The notes beneath the pieces are model-generated. The model was not told the origin of the DNA. It searched no databases and was given only the letters and a program-made list of their open reading frames with translations. A program made the position numbers and the translations under genes. Positions 1 through 8,499 of a stretch of DNA of 64,000 nt are shown here, piece after piece; positions within the stretch are counted from its first letter, which is position 1, and every line of letters begins with the position of its first letter. Source of the DNA: Stenotrophomonas maltophilia (GTDB lineage: Bacteria > Pseudomonadota > Gammaproteobacteria > Xanthomonadales > Xanthomonadaceae); contig NZ_LT906480.1 in NCBI RefSeq assembly GCF_900186865.1, positions 1,258,001 through 1,322,000 on the forward strand, read 5' to 3'.

Positions 1-655
1 GCAACAGCGGTGCCGCCGCAAGCGAGGTGCCCGAAGGCCAGTGCGATTCCGCAAGCACCTCGGTCAGGCTGGGGATATCGGCGGCATTGCGTTGCACCTG
101 TGCACGCGCCTGCTCGCTCATCGCGCCGGCCAGTTCATTGCTGTGGCAGGACAACGCGAACAGCGCGGGATGTGCAGGATGGTTCGACGCGAACTGGTGC
201 CAGGTGCCGCCGCCGAAGCGCACGGTAAACAGGCAGTCCGGTGGGATGCGGATGCGCCGAAGCGTGCGCGCGAAGGCACCAGGATCTGCTGCCAGCTGCG
301 TGTCGGAGGCGGTGGCGAAACGCAGCTCGGCTCCCGCGCTGCCGGCGATGGCGGTGAACATGCGCGGGCCTGCATGGCGATGAAACGGGTGGCCACCGGC
401 ACCGACGGTGAAGCTGTACAGCGAGGAGGCATCCCCGTGCTGCAGGTGCATGCCACCCAGTCGCGCCGAAGGTTCATCCAACGCATCGATGAACGCCGGG
501 TGGTGGCGCTGACGCTGGCCGGCGTCACTCACCAGCGCGTCACCGGCACCGATGCCGAGCTGCGCGATCAGGGTGACTTCGGTCGGACTGCCGCCGTCCT
601 GTGCCGGAAGCTGCACTGCTGGAAACGAACGGCGATCGCGGGTCGAACCAGGCAT
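1..655 (-). CDS. Cupin-like hypothetical protein, cut by window edge
   Basis: The reading frame is open from 655 down to the window edge, giving about 218 codons without a stop, so the C-terminus lies outside. I did not recognise a named family. A stretch around residues 90-100 (GGHPFHRHAGPRMF) followed some 50 residues later by GGTWHQF looks like the two histidine motifs of a cupin barrel; this is inference. The ATG at 653-655 is preferred over the one at 659-661 because the Shine-Dalgarno AAGGAG ends 7 bases before the former and only 1 base before the latter. It lies about 25 bases after the ArsR gene, on the same strand, so the two are probably co-transcribed and this protein is likely under ArsR control. 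Confidence 0.7.
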   Translation of the reverse strand, partial: MPGSTRDRRSFPAVQLPAQDGGSPTEVTLIAQLGIGAGDALVSDAGQRQRHHPAFIDALDEPSARLGGMHLQHGDASSLYSFTVGAGGHPFHRHAGPRMFTAIAGSAGAELRFATASDTQLAADPGAFARTLRRIRIPPDCLFTVRFGGGTWHQFASNHPAHPALFALSCHSNELAGAMSEQARAQVQRNAADIPSLTEVLAESHWPSGTSLAAAPLL

Positions 656-679
656 CGTCATGCTCCTTGGCGGGGCGGA

Positions 680-991
680 TCAGCGGGCGGGGGCCTTGCG
701 ACGGGCGCGGGCTTCACGCTTGAGCGGGCCGCCGACCGGGCAGACTTCGGCCGCCCACGAGAACAACGTGTTGGCCAAACGGTCGGGTACCTGCCTGAAG
801 TACACGAACTGGCCGCGTTTCTCGCGTTCGATCAGTCCGGCTTCCTCGAGGATGCGCAGGTGGCTGGACAACGCCGGCTTGCTGAAGTCGAAGCGCTCGG
901 CCAGCTCGCCCGCGCTGAGTTCGCCGGCACTGAGATAGGCCAGGATCTGCCGGCGGGCGGTGGAGGCAAGGGCTTCGAAGATTCGGTCCAT
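680..991 (-). CDS. ArsR-family winged-helix transcriptional regulator
   Basis: A 103-residue protein of usual ArsR length. It opens with IFEALASTARRQILAYL, followed by the helix-turn-helix FDFSKPALSSHLRILEEAGLI and a wing (REKRGQFVYFRQV). No CxC metal-binding motif of the arsenic/cadmium sensors is present, so it is probably the SdpR/YgaV-like, non-metal branch. It heads a two-gene operon with the cupin-like protein downstream. An AT-rich inverted repeat lies 11 bases upstream of its start, consistent with autoregulation. Confidence 0.9.
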   Translation of the reverse strand: MDRIFEALASTARRQILAYLSAGELSAGELAERFDFSKPALSSHLRILEEAGLIEREKRGQFVYFRQVPDRLANTLFSWAAEVCPVGGPLKREARARRKAPAR

Positions 992-1001
992 GGCGAGCTA
1001 A

Positions 1002-1017
1002 TTAACTAATTCGTTAA
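1002..1017. promoter_or_regulatory. Candidate ArsR operator (inverted repeat)
   Basis: TTAAC (1002-1006) and GTTAA (1013-1017) form a perfect 5-bp inverted repeat around a 6-base spacer, in a markedly AT-rich island just upstream of the ArsR start. AT-rich palindromes of this size are usual for ArsR dimers; assignment is inferred from position. Confidence 0.5.
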
Positions 1018-1120
1018 CTGATAATCCTCCCGCCGGTGGCGGCTGTCAAGCCATGACCCATTGCGCGGCACGCCCGGGCTTTGCCATCCTCCCTGCTGTT
1101 TTCCGTAGCGTGGAATCCCG

Positions 1121-1702
1121 ATGCGTCCTGCGTTCTGGCTGGCTTTGTCCCTGCTGCCCACCCTGGCGGCGGCGCAACCCGCGCGCACGCCCAAGGCCAA
1201 GGCTCCGGCGCAGGATCCCTTCAGCGAGTTGTTCGATACCGCCTGCATGCAGCACATCGGGGCCCCGGCGCGGTTGCAGTCGCTGATGGAATCCAATGGG
1301 CTGTCGCCGCTGCAGCCCGCCGAAGCCGCCACGCTGTTGCAGGGGCAATCGGGCGTGGCCTGGATGGTGCCCCTGGCCAGTGGCCGCTATGCGGTGAGCT
1401 GGGCTGATGATGGCACGTGCACGGTCTACGCCGAGAAGGCCGACGCGGCGGTCGTACAGAAGGGATTCGCCCGGTTGGTGCAGGCCGCGCCGATGCCGTT
1501 GCAGGCGCGCTCGTTGCCGGGACGTGGGCCGCTGTCGGCCGATCAGGTGGCCATCCAGTACGGCTGGGCCACCCCGGGGCAGGGCAAGCTGCAGGTGCGC
1601 TTCCGCCTGGTCACGCGGCAGGCCGCCGATGCCGGCGTGCAGGCGATGGCCTCTGCGACGCCGGGTGAAGCGATGCTGGAGCGTGGCGCGCCCGGGCCCT
1701 GA
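1121..1702 (+). CDS. Secreted hypothetical protein (possibly NMCC_0638-type)
   Basis: A 193-residue protein with a clear signal peptide (residues 1-19, cleavage near AAA-QPA). The mature part has two cysteines, at FDTAC and DDGTC, that could form a disulfide, and a repeated aromatic/valine pattern (VAWMVPLASGRYAVSW). It resembles small secreted proteins annotated as the NMCC_0638 family, whose function is unknown; that match is from memory and weak. It stands alone between the ArsR operon and the DUF2975 gene. Confidence 0.75.
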   Translation: MRPAFWLALSLLPTLAAAQPARTPKAKAPAQDPFSELFDTACMQHIGAPARLQSLMESNGLSPLQPAEAATLLQGQSGVAWMVPLASGRYAVSWADDGTCTVYAEKADAAVVQKGFARLVQAAPMPLQARSLPGRGPLSADQVAIQYGWATPGQGKLQVRFRLVTRQAADAGVQAMASATPGEAMLERGAPGP

Positions 1703-1751
1703 CAGGAGCCACGCCTGCGGTTCAGCCTTTCACGGGGCGTGTGATATATCG

Positions 1752-1763
1752 TTTATCGATAAA
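1752..1763. promoter_or_regulatory. Perfect palindrome upstream of DUF2975 gene
   Basis: TTTATCGATAAA is a perfect 12-bp palindrome in an AT-rich stretch, 42 bases before the TTG start of the DUF2975 gene. The downstream HTH protein of the pair is a plausible ligand, since such regulators commonly control their own operon. Confidence 0.45.
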
Positions 1764-1805
1764 TCCATCCCGGGGCGGCGCGTCCACCCCAACACCGGAG
1801 GCCGC

Positions 1806-2354
1806 TTGACCGCTCGTCCCGCCCGCGCCAGACCCGCGCGAGGCCTGTTTGCCCTGGCCCAGGCCGCCGTACAGGCCGTCCGGGCGATGTGCTGGCTGGG
1901 CATCCTGGCCGCACTGCTGGCGGTGCCGCTGGTCGCCCACGACCGTCGCTGGCTGCTCGACAGCGTGCATGACGCCGAGGCCGCTGCCGCGCACGGCAAT
2001 GATCTGTTCCTGCACTTCTGCCTGGGCCTGGGCGCGATCATCGCGCTGCTGGTGCTGTGCCTGCTGTTCCTGCGCCATCTGCTGAGGCTGCTGAAGTCGG
2101 CGGCGCGCGAGCGGCCGTTCACCCACGCCAATGCACGGCGCCTGCAGCGCATGGCCTGGCTGATGCTGGCAATGGAACTGCTGTCGATCCTGATCGGTGC
2201 CTATGCGGCCTGGATGGGCCCGGATTTCACCTGGATGGAGGTCGGCGGTGGCATGTCGATCACTGGCCTGGTTGCCGTGCTGATGCTGTTCGTGCTGGCG
2301 CGCGTCTTCGCCGTGGGCGCAGCGATGCGCGACGACCTCGACGGTGTCATCTGA
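1806..2354 (+). CDS. DUF2975 family membrane protein
   Basis: A 182-residue protein with four predicted membrane segments (roughly residues 28-46, 70-95, 120-140 and 152-175), the layout of DUF2975 proteins, whose role is unknown. I chose the TTG at 1806 because GGAGG (1797-1801) lies 4 bases upstream; the first ATG in frame (1888) would remove the start of the first membrane segment's flank. The stop overlaps the ATG of the next gene by one base, a sign of translational coupling. DUF2975 genes are typically paired with a small Xre-like regulator, as here. Confidence 0.8.
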   Translation: MTARPARARPARGLFALAQAAVQAVRAMCWLGILAALLAVPLVAHDRRWLLDSVHDAEAAAAHGNDLFLHFCLGLGAIIALLVLCLLFLRHLLRLLKSAARERPFTHANARRLQRMAWLMLAMELLSILIGAYAAWMGPDFTWMEVGGGMSITGLVAVLMLFVLARVFAVGAAMRDDLDGVI

Positions 2355-2578
2355 TGACGATCGTTATCACCCTGGACCGCATGCTGCAGGAACGCGGCAT
2401 GACCCTGTCCGAGCTGGCCGGGCGCATCGACATCACCCTGGCCAATCTGTCGATCCTGAAGACCGGCAAGGCGCGCGCCATCCGCTTTTCCACCCTTGAT
2501 GCGATCTGCCGCGAGCTGCAGTGCACGCCCGGCGACCTGCTCGGGCACGACCCGGCGCAGGCACAGGACGCTGACTGA
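2354..2578 (+). CDS. Small Xre/YozG-like HTH regulator
   Basis: A 74-residue DNA-binding protein consisting of one helix-turn-helix domain: LDRMLQERGMTLSELAGRI, then ITLANLSILKTGKARAIRFSTLDAICRELQC, ending in CTPGDLL, the hallmark of the YozG/Xre group that partners DUF2975 proteins. The start overlaps the preceding stop by one base (TGATG). Probably an autoregulator of the pair, acting at the palindrome at 1752-1763. Confidence 0.88.
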   Translation: MTIVITLDRMLQERGMTLSELAGRIDITLANLSILKTGKARAIRFSTLDAICRELQCTPGDLLGHDPAQAQDAD

Positions 2579-2621
2579 GCGGTCGCTCTTTTCCCTTACC
2601 TACTGACGAAACGGACCTGAA

Positions 2622-4160
2622 ATGGAATGGTTGGCTGACCCCTCGATCTGGATGGGCCTTGCAACCCTGGTCGTGCTGGAGATCGTTCTCGGCATCGACA
2701 ACCTGGTGTTCATCGCGATCCTTGCCGACAAGCTACCGCCGCACCAGCGTGACCGTGCGCGGGTAATCGGCCTGGCGCTGGCCTTGCTGATGCGGCTGGT
2801 GCTGCTGGCGGCGTTGGCGTGGATCATGAAACTGACCGAGCCGCTGCTGACGCTGTTCGACCACAGCTTCTCCGGGCGTGACCTGATCCTGTTGGGCGGT
2901 GGCCTGTTCCTGCTGTTCAAGGGCACCATGGAGCTGCACGAACGGCTGGAAGGCCGCGAACACCACGAGGATGGCAAGAAGGTCTACGCCAGCTTCGCAA
3001 TGGTGGTGGCACAGATCGTGGTGCTCGACGCGGTGTTCTCGCTGGACTCGGTGATCACCGCGGTGGGCATGGTCGACAACCTGGGCGTGATGTATGCCGC
3101 CGTGACCATCGCGATGGCGCTGATGCTGTTGGCCAGCAAGCCCCTGACGCGCTTCGTCAACAAGCATCCCACGGTGGTGGTGCTGTGCCTGGGCTTCCTG
3201 CTGATGATCGGTTTCAGCCTGGTGGCCGAGGGCCTGGGCTACAAGATTCCGAAGGGGTACCTGTACGCGGCGATTGCCTTCTCGATCCTGGTCGAGGCGT
3301 TCAACCAGTGGGTGCGTTTCAACCGTGAGCGCAACGAGCGCCGCCAGCCGTTCCGCCAGCGCACCGCCGACGCCGTGCTGCGCATGCTGGGCGCGCGCCC
3401 GGCCAATGGCCACGACGACGAAAGCGCGGACGAACACGTCGATGCCGAAGAGCGCCTGCAGCCGGCGGAGCACGAGATGATCCGCAGCGTGCTGGGGCTG
3501 GCCGATCGCCCGGTGTCGAGCGTGATGACGGTGCGTGCCGACGTGCAGTGGATCGACCTGGCCCGTGGGCAGGAGGATGTGGTGGCACGCCTGGTGGCGT
3601 CGCCGCACACCCGCCTGCTGGTGGGTGATGGCGACCTGGACAGCCTGCGTGGCGTGGTGCAGAGCCGCGACCTGCTGGCCGACCTGCTGCAGGGCAGGCC
3701 GCTGCAGCTGGAAGGCAACCTGCGCGAGCCGCAGTACGTGCTGTCCAGTGCCAGCGCGCTGCAGGCGCTGGAACTGATCCGCCAGCACCCGGTGCCGTTG
3801 GCGGTGGCGGTGGACGAGTACGGCAGCGTGGAAGGCCTGGTGACCGCCAACGACCTGCTGGCGGCCATTGCCGGTGACTTGGTCGATACCCAGGACGAGC
3901 GCTATGGCGTGGTCGCGCAGGGCGAGGACCAGTGGGAGGCCGATGGTGCGCTGACTCTGGACGACCTGCAGCGGCTGGCCGGCGTATCGCTGCCGCGGAG
4001 TGCCGACTACATGACCATCTCCGGCCTGGTGCTGGAGCGTCTGGGGCGCCTGCCGGACATCGGTGACGCGGTGGAGATTGCGGATGTTCGCATCACCGTA
4101 CTGGCGATGGAGAAGCGTCGCATCGCCCGCCTGCGGGTGGAGCGCCTGGGGCATCCGTAG
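2622..4160 (+). CDS. TerC-family membrane protein with CBS pair and CorC/HlyC domain
   Basis: 512 residues in the YegH/YoaE arrangement. The N-terminal half (about 1-240) is a TerC domain with seven membrane helices and the acidic motifs EIVLGIDN and DAVFSLDS that characterise the family. A linker rich in charged residues follows, then a pair of CBS domains (about 285-415), and a transporter-associated CorC_HlyC domain at the C-terminus (about 430-505). TerC proteins are linked to metal (notably manganese) export or loading of exported proteins; substrate here is unknown. The TAG stop is part of a GTAG sequence that may open a degenerate palindromic repeat. Confidence 0.9.
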   Translation: MEWLADPSIWMGLATLVVLEIVLGIDNLVFIAILADKLPPHQRDRARVIGLALALLMRLVLLAALAWIMKLTEPLLTLFDHSFSGRDLILLGGGLFLLFKGTMELHERLEGREHHEDGKKVYASFAMVVAQIVVLDAVFSLDSVITAVGMVDNLGVMYAAVTIAMALMLLASKPLTRFVNKHPTVVVLCLGFLLMIGFSLVAEGLGYKIPKGYLYAAIAFSILVEAFNQWVRFNRERNERRQPFRQRTADAVLRMLGARPANGHDDESADEHVDAEERLQPAEHEMIRSVLGLADRPVSSVMTVRADVQWIDLARGQEDVVARLVASPHTRLLVGDGDLDSLRGVVQSRDLLADLLQGRPLQLEGNLREPQYVLSSASALQALELIRQHPVPLAVAVDEYGSVEGLVTANDLLAAIAGDLVDTQDERYGVVAQGEDQWEADGALTLDDLQRLAGVSLPRSADYMTISGLVLERLGRLPDIGDAVEIADVRITVLAMEKRRIARLRVERLGHP

Positions 4161-4187
4161 CGTCGAGCCATGCGCGATCGGGGTTCT

Positions 4188-4245
4188 GTAGCGTCGAGGC
4201 ATGCTCGACGGCTTCCTGGGCAGCCGAGCATGGGCCCGGCTCTAC
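4188..4245. repeat. SMAG-type palindrome pair
   Basis: GTAG (4188) heads a stem (CGTCGAG / CTCGACG), and a second, inverted copy (CAGCCGAGC ... GGCTCTAC) ends at 4245. A further degenerate GTAG copy appears to begin at 4157, overlapping the preceding gene's stop. The GTAG head plus short stem-loop is the signature of S. maltophilia SMAG elements. Confidence 0.75.
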
Positions 4246-4294
4246 ACAACGCCTCCCACAACCGTCACCATGGCGGGCCCGCTTTCCTTTCCGG

Positions 4295-5431
4295 ATGGTT
4301 GCAGTGCTGAGTACGATCGGTTTGTTGATGGGCCTGTATGTGGCCTGGCGCCTGTTCTGGCCACTGCGCATGCCCATCTGGATGAAGGTCGTGCTGTCGC
4401 TGCTGCTGGTGGGCGTTGCCGTGCAGCTGCGCATCGTCGCCATGTTCTGGGGCACGATGGCCTCGCCGGAGATCCCGAAGCTGGCCATCGCCACGCTGGC
4501 CACTGGTTCCACGGCGGTGTTGCTGTTGGCGTTGCTGATGCTGGCGCTGGATGTGGGCCTGCTCGCTTCCCGCCTGCTGCGCTGGCCCCGTGCTGTTTCG
4601 GCGCTTCGTGCGCCGCTGCTGCGCCCGGCGGCGGCGCTGCTTGCGCTGTTGGTCAGTGGCTACGGCATCAGCCAGGGCATGGCGGTGCCCAAGCCCCGGC
4701 AGATCGAGGTGAGCATCGCCGGACTGCCCGCTGCGTTCGACGGCTATCGCGTGCTGCAGCTGACCGACATCCACGCCAGTCGCCTGCTGACCGGCGACTG
4801 GGTGCGCAGGGTGGTGGATGAGAGCAACGCACTGACGCCGGACCTGATCGTGATCACCGGCGACCTGATCGACGGCAGTGTCGAGGCCCGCCGTGACGAC
4901 GCCCGCCCACTCGCGGACCTGCGGGCGCCGGACGGTGTCGTCGCCATCACCGGCAACCACGAGTACTACGCGCAGTACCAGGACTGGATGCAGGCGTTTC
5001 GCGCGCTGCACATGCAGGTGCTGGAGAACAGCCACATGCAGGTGCGGCGCGGTGATGCGGCGCTGACCATCGCCGGGGTCACCGACCCGGTGGCCGCACG
5101 CTACGGTCTGCCGCTGCCGGATCTGGATGCTGCACTGGCCGGGGCCGATCCGTCCGCACCGGTGATCCTGCTTGACCATCGTCCGCGCAACGCGCGCGAG
5201 GCGGCGGCGCGCGGCGTAAAGCTGCAGTTGTCCGGGCATACCCACGGCGGGCAGATCATCGGCATGGACCAGCTGGTGAAGCAGGCCAACGGTGGCTATG
5301 TCTCCGGGCGTTACGAGGTGGACGGGATGACACTGTACGTGAGCAATGGCGCTGGCCTGTGGGCCGGATTCCCCGCGCGCATCGGCGTGCCGTCGGAGAT
5401 CACCCTGATCACCCTGCGCCGCGCCCCGTGA
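4295..5431 (+). CDS. Membrane-anchored calcineurin-like metallophosphoesterase
   Basis: 378 residues. Residues 1-130 hold about four membrane helices; the rest is a metallophosphoesterase domain with all the expected metal ligands: QLTDIHASR, ITGDLIDG, GNHEYY and SGHTHGGQ. This layout matches the YaeI/YkuE-like family, enzymes that act on envelope or lipid phosphodiesters in relatives; the substrate here cannot be deduced. It stands alone between two palindromic-repeat clusters. No strong Shine-Dalgarno is visible before the ATG, and a GTG nine bases later is an alternative start. Confidence 0.88.
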   Translation: MVAVLSTIGLLMGLYVAWRLFWPLRMPIWMKVVLSLLLVGVAVQLRIVAMFWGTMASPEIPKLAIATLATGSTAVLLLALLMLALDVGLLASRLLRWPRAVSALRAPLLRPAAALLALLVSGYGISQGMAVPKPRQIEVSIAGLPAAFDGYRVLQLTDIHASRLLTGDWVRRVVDESNALTPDLIVITGDLIDGSVEARRDDARPLADLRAPDGVVAITGNHEYYAQYQDWMQAFRALHMQVLENSHMQVRRGDAALTIAGVTDPVAARYGLPLPDLDAALAGADPSAPVILLDHRPRNAREAAARGVKLQLSGHTHGGQIIGMDQLVKQANGGYVSGRYEVDGMTLYVSNGAGLWAGFPARIGVPSEITLITLRRAP

Positions 5432-5439
5432 CCTGAAGT

Positions 5440-5460
5440 GGGGTCAGATCCCTTTCCGCA
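5440..5460. repeat. Half of a GGGGTCAGA-type hairpin
   Basis: The run GGGGTCAGATCCC followed by TTTCC-GCA-GGGAA has the same head and GCA loop as the complete hairpin at 27694-27734, but the right arm decays after five bases. It appears to be a truncated copy of the same intergenic family. Confidence 0.5.
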
Positions 5461-5494
5461 GGGAATTCGCTGCCTTTCGTGCTGGGATCCCTCT

Positions 5495-5553
5495 GTAGAG
5501 CCGAGCCCATGCTCGGCTGAACCAGAGGCAGCCGAGCATGGGCTCGGCTCTAC
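5495..5553. repeat. SMAG-type palindrome pair
   Basis: GTAGAGCCGAGCCC...GCTCGGCT (from 5495) faces an inverted copy ending in GGCTCGGCTCTAC (5553). Both units are themselves palindromic and are complementary to each other, so the whole can fold into a long stem between two convergent genes. Confidence 0.85.
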
Positions 5554-5567
5554 AGGTAACCGCCTCC

Positions 5568-6206
5568 TCAAGAACTCCGCAGCGGCGGCCGCGCATGCGC
5601 ATTGCGCCGCAGCGACTGCGCCCGCTTGGCGATCGCACGCACCACGACGGCGGTGAAGAGCAACGCGGAGGGCACCGCGTACCAGAAGTTGCCGGGCACG
5701 CGCTTGAAGTACGAATAGGTGAACACTGCGGCGATGATCCACATGCCGGTCACGTGCAGGCGACGCCACGCAGTGGGCCCCATGCGGCGGGCGATGCCAC
5801 GATGCGAGGTGATGGCCAGGGCGAGGATGGCTACATAGCCGATCGTGCCCGGCAGGTTGGCCAGGACTGAGCGCGCCGGCCAGAACGCGGGGTTGAGGAT
5901 GCCGAAGGCGGTGATCGCCACCGCATGCAGCAGGTGCGAGAACGCGAACGACAGGCCGACGATGCGACGCTCGCGCAGCAGGAAGCGGGTGAACGGGCTG
6001 GGCAGCAGGCTGGCGAACGAGGATGCGGTGAAGGCGACCAGGAACAGCAGGAACGATGTGCGTGCCGTCACCCGGATCGCCGCGCGGCTGCCCTCGACCA
6101 CGTCGGGCTGCAGGGTGAACGCCGCCAGTGCGAAGGCGATCAGGACCACGGCGATGGCCACGAACAGGCGCCAGCCGTGCAGGGAGGACGTATTGGAAAC
6201 AGCCAT
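5568..6206 (-). CDS. Ferric-reductase-like transmembrane (heme b) protein
   Basis: 212 residues with six hydrophobic helices in the arrangement of the ferric reductase-like transmembrane domain (FRD, as in MsrQ and NOX). Candidate heme-ligating histidines sit in SHLLHAV and in RRLHVTG, with SHRGIA between. No flavin or NAD domain is present, so electrons would come from a partner. It is the last gene of the hvf-like operon, 83 bases after hvfC, and could supply or remove electrons for that metal-peptide system; this link is inference. The start chosen is the ATG before AVSNTSSLHG, where the family similarity begins. Confidence 0.8.
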   Translation of the reverse strand: MAVSNTSSLHGWRLFVAIAVVLIAFALAAFTLQPDVVEGSRAAIRVTARTSFLLFLVAFTASSFASLLPSPFTRFLLRERRIVGLSFAFSHLLHAVAITAFGILNPAFWPARSVLANLPGTIGYVAILALAITSHRGIARRMGPTAWRRLHVTGMWIIAAVFTYSYFKRVPGNFWYAVPSALLFTAVVVRAIAKRAQSLRRNAHARPPLRSS

Positions 6207-6233
6207 GATCAAACCTCGAATCAGGAAATGGGT

Positions 6234-6288
6234 GGCACCGGCCTCTGGCCGGCCAAGGAATGGGGAGTGCCGGTCGCTGGCCGGCGCC
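6234..6288. repeat. Degenerate SMAG-like units (direct orientation)
   Basis: Two imperfect units with CCGGCC-CTGGCCGG cores lie head to tail in the 83-base gap between the FRD-like gene and hvfC. The GTAG heads are eroded to GGCA and GGAG. They resemble old SMAG copies and could form mRNA stem-loops inside the operon. Confidence 0.45.
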
Positions 6289-6289
6289 T

Positions 6290-7024
6290 TCAACAGTCGT
6301 TCGGCACAACCAGCACGCCGGCCGCGCACAGCTCGCCCAGCAGCGGAATGCAGGCTGTGCGTAGTTCGTCGGCGGCCACGCCATGCAGATCGGCCAGTAC
6401 CTGCAGCGCGTCTTCCGCACGGGCGCCGTCATCGCCGAACGCCGACAGCAGCGCATATGCCAGCGGTGAAAGTTCCTGCACCTGCAGGCTGAAGTCACCC
6501 AGGCGTCGCAGCAGCAGCAACGTCGGCATCGTGGTAGGCGCACCGTTCTGGCCGGCGTCCTCATGCACAGGCCACTGGTAGCCCAGCACCCGCACCAGTG
6601 GAGACAGCGCCAGCACGCTGCCTGCCTGTGGCGCATGCAACGGCTGCTGGCCGGTGTCCCGCGCTTCAATGTGCAGTGCCTGCTGCGTGCTTTCGTAATG
6701 CGCCAGTTCCGCCACCCAGCCCGGCAGCGCGAGGTCTGCCTGCACGCCCAGCCACGCGGCGAATTCGCCGGCGATCTGCGGGAACAGTGGGGTATGGCAG
6801 GCATGCCGCGCGTAGTAGTGCTCCACGGTGTCGCGCCAGCAGGCATCACCCAGTTGCGCCTGCAGGCGCGGCAGGCTGCCTGCCAGCAGGCTGTCCAGGC
6901 TGTCGATGCAGAGGCGGCGGTAGACCGCCATCCGCCGTGCATCGATGCCCTCAGGCGCGGGCATCGATGGGTCGCGTACATGGTCGGCCCAGCGCTGCTG
7001 CAGGGTGGCCAGCGGCTCAGCCAT
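6290..7024 (-). CDS. hvfC: HvfC/BufC-type partner protein of the MNIO enzyme
   Basis: 244 residues. The N-terminal half (about 15-105) shows the DUF2063 pattern annotated as putative DNA-binding: [30 protein letters not shown]. Despite that name, members act as partners of DUF692/MNIO enzymes, helping recruit the precursor peptide. The C-terminal half (about 160-244) resembles the helical HvfC/BufC extension. The start overlaps the hvfB stop by 8 bases, so the two are translationally coupled, as expected for an obligate complex. Role by family: post-translational modification of the HvfA-like peptide. Confidence 0.87.
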   Translation of the reverse strand: MAEPLATLQQRWADHVRDPSMPAPEGIDARRMAVYRRLCIDSLDSLLAGSLPRLQAQLGDACWRDTVEHYYARHACHTPLFPQIAGEFAAWLGVQADLALPGWVAELAHYESTQQALHIEARDTGQQPLHAPQAGSVLALSPLVRVLGYQWPVHEDAGQNGAPTTMPTLLLLRRLGDFSLQVQELSPLAYALLSAFGDDGARAEDALQVLADLHGVAADELRTACIPLLGELCAAGVLVVPNDC

Positions 7025-7862
7025 GGGCCACCTCGGGCAGCAGCACATCGGCCTGCGCGTGGCGGATCTGCTCCACCTCGGCCAGCAGCTCGGCCAAAGG
7101 CGGGAAGTTGAAATCGCGCTCCAGCAGGGTGGGGCGCACGCCGACACGCGCATAGGCCTCACCCAGCAGCGCCCAGACCACGCCCTTCACCGGCGCGCCG
7201 TGGGTGTCGATCTTGAAGCCATCGTCTTCGTCGAAGTGGCCGGCCACGTGCAGCGAGGCGACGCGGTGGGCCGGCACGCGTGTCAGGAAATCGAAGGCGT
7301 CGTAGCCGTTGTTGCAGGCGTTGACGAAGACATTGTTGACGTCCAGCAGCAGGTCGCAGTCGGCCTCGGCCAGCACTGCAGTGATGAAGTCGATCTCGCT
7401 CATGTCCGCGCCTGGCACGGCGTAGTAGGAGATGTTCTCCACGGCGATGCGCCGGCCCAGTGTGTCCTGCACCTGGCGGATTCGACCGGCAACGTGATGC
7501 ACGGCCTCGGTGGTGAACGGCAGCGGCAGCAGGTCATAGACATGGCCGCCGGCGGCGCAGTAGCTCAGGTGTTCGCTGTACAGCTGCACCTGGTGCAGGT
7601 CGAGGAACGCGCGGGTCTGCGTCAGCAGGGTGCGGTCCGGCGGGTCCGGCCCTCCCAGCGACAGCGACAGGCCGTGGCAGGTCAGGCGATGGCGCTCACT
7701 CAGCTGGCGCAGCGCGGCGCCGTGGGCACCGCCAACTCCGATCCAGTTGTCCGGCGACACTTCGAGGAAGTCGATGGCATCGGCCGGCATCGCCAGCAGT
7801 TCATCGATCAGGCCACGGCGCAGGCCGAGACCGGCACTGGCGGAAGGCAGGGGCAAGCGCAT
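7017..7862 (-). CDS. hvfB: DUF692/MNIO family enzyme, HvfB-like
   Basis: 281 residues, the normal length for this TIM-barrel family of multinuclear non-heme iron oxidative enzymes (MNIO). Conserved metal-site positions are all visible: E34 (FLEVSPDNW), H63 ([10 protein letters not shown]), E97-H98 (YSEHLSY), E142-N143 (VENISYY), D174 (LLLDVNNV), H205 and H209 (LHVAGH), D219/H221 and E248. HvfB from Haemophilus converts cysteines in EGKCG motifs of HvfA into oxazolone-thioamide pairs that bind copper. The precursor gene immediately upstream here carries the same motifs, so the same chemistry is expected. Start chosen at the ATG before [14 protein letters not shown]. Confidence 0.92.
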   Translation of the reverse strand: MRLPLPSASAGLGLRRGLIDELLAMPADAIDFLEVSPDNWIGVGGAHGAALRQLSERHRLTCHGLSLSLGGPDPPDRTLLTQTRAFLDLHQVQLYSEHLSYCAAGGHVYDLLPLPFTTEAVHHVAGRIRQVQDTLGRRIAVENISYYAVPGADMSEIDFITAVLAEADCDLLLDVNNVFVNACNNGYDAFDFLTRVPAHRVASLHVAGHFDEDDGFKIDTHGAPVKGVVWALLGEAYARVGVRPTLLERDFNFPPLAELLAEVEQIRHAQADVLLPEVAHG

Positions 7863-7917
7863 GCGACGGTACTCCAGGGCAGTGGCGCCGCCGTGGCGGC
7901 GGCGCCGAGGGGAACGA

Positions 7918-8400
7918 TCAGTCGTTGACGCGGGAGAACAGGCCCTTCGGCATCGGTTTGCCGTTGGCGGTGTAGACACTGCGCAGGTAGTCGTGCGCCT
8001 CCTGTTCGCTGATGTAGCCGTCGTGATCGGTGTCGATGCGGTCGAATTCAGCGGCGCGCTTGGCCGCCACGGCGTTGAACTCGGCACGCGAGACCCGGCC
8101 GTCGTGGTCACGGTCGGTGCGGGCAAACGAAGCGTCGCCGCACTTGCCTTCGCCACACTGGCCTTCGGCCACCTTGGCCTTGGCCTTGGCGGCAGGCTTG
8201 CCAGTGGCGGCCTTGTTGGCGCCGCACTTGCCTTCACCGCACTTGCCTTCGGCGGCGGCGCTCATGGCCACGGCACCGATGGCCAGTGGCTGGATCGCGG
8301 CCGCCTGGCCGGCCAGCAGCAGGCCACCGGCCAGGACGATGCCGATGGCGCCGATGCGCGGCAGACGGGAAGCAGCGGTGTTCTTGGTCGAGACGGACAT
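7918..8400 (-). CDS. hvfA: HvfA-like modified-peptide precursor fused to two EF-hands
   Basis: 160 residues. A signal peptide spans about 1-35. Then come two tandem pairs of the MNIO target motif: EGKCG at 51-55 and 56-60, and [10 protein letters not shown] at 79-83 and 84-88, giving cysteines 54, 59, 82 and 87, separated by an Ala/Lys-rich linker. The C-terminal part carries two EF-hand loops, D96-E107 ([12 protein letters not shown]) and D123-E134 ([12 protein letters not shown]), with the canonical 12-residue spacing. The upstream ATG at 8424 is rejected: AAGGAG lies 8 bases before the ATG at 8400. The cysteines are predicted to be modified by HvfB/HvfC and to bind copper; the EF-hands suggest added calcium binding. 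Confidence 0.88.
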   Translation of the reverse strand: MSVSTKNTAASRLPRIGAIGIVLAGGLLLAGQAAAIQPLAIGAVAMSAAAEGKCGEGKCGANKAATGKPAAKAKAKVAEGQCGEGKCGDASFARTDRDHDGRVSRAEFNAVAAKRAAEFDRIDTDHDGYISEQEAHDYLRSVYTANGKPMPKGLFSRVND

Positions 8401-8499
8401 GGTGATGACTCCTTGGATGGGCACGCAGGGCGTGCGGGATGGACGCCGCTTGAAGGCGACGGAAACGAAGGGAAGAAGCGCGGGAAGGGGTGAAGCGGA

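Noticed and set aside
41..1009. Long plus-strand frame across the ArsR and cupin genes
   Set aside because: It is an antisense shadow: the minus-strand proteins have family motifs and ribosome-binding sites, the plus frame has neither and is Arg/Ala-biased.
2733..4202. 489-residue minus-strand frame antisense to the TerC gene
   Set aside because: His/Gln/Arg-rich composition typical of the reverse strand of high-GC genes; no motifs; the plus-strand TerC protein is certain.
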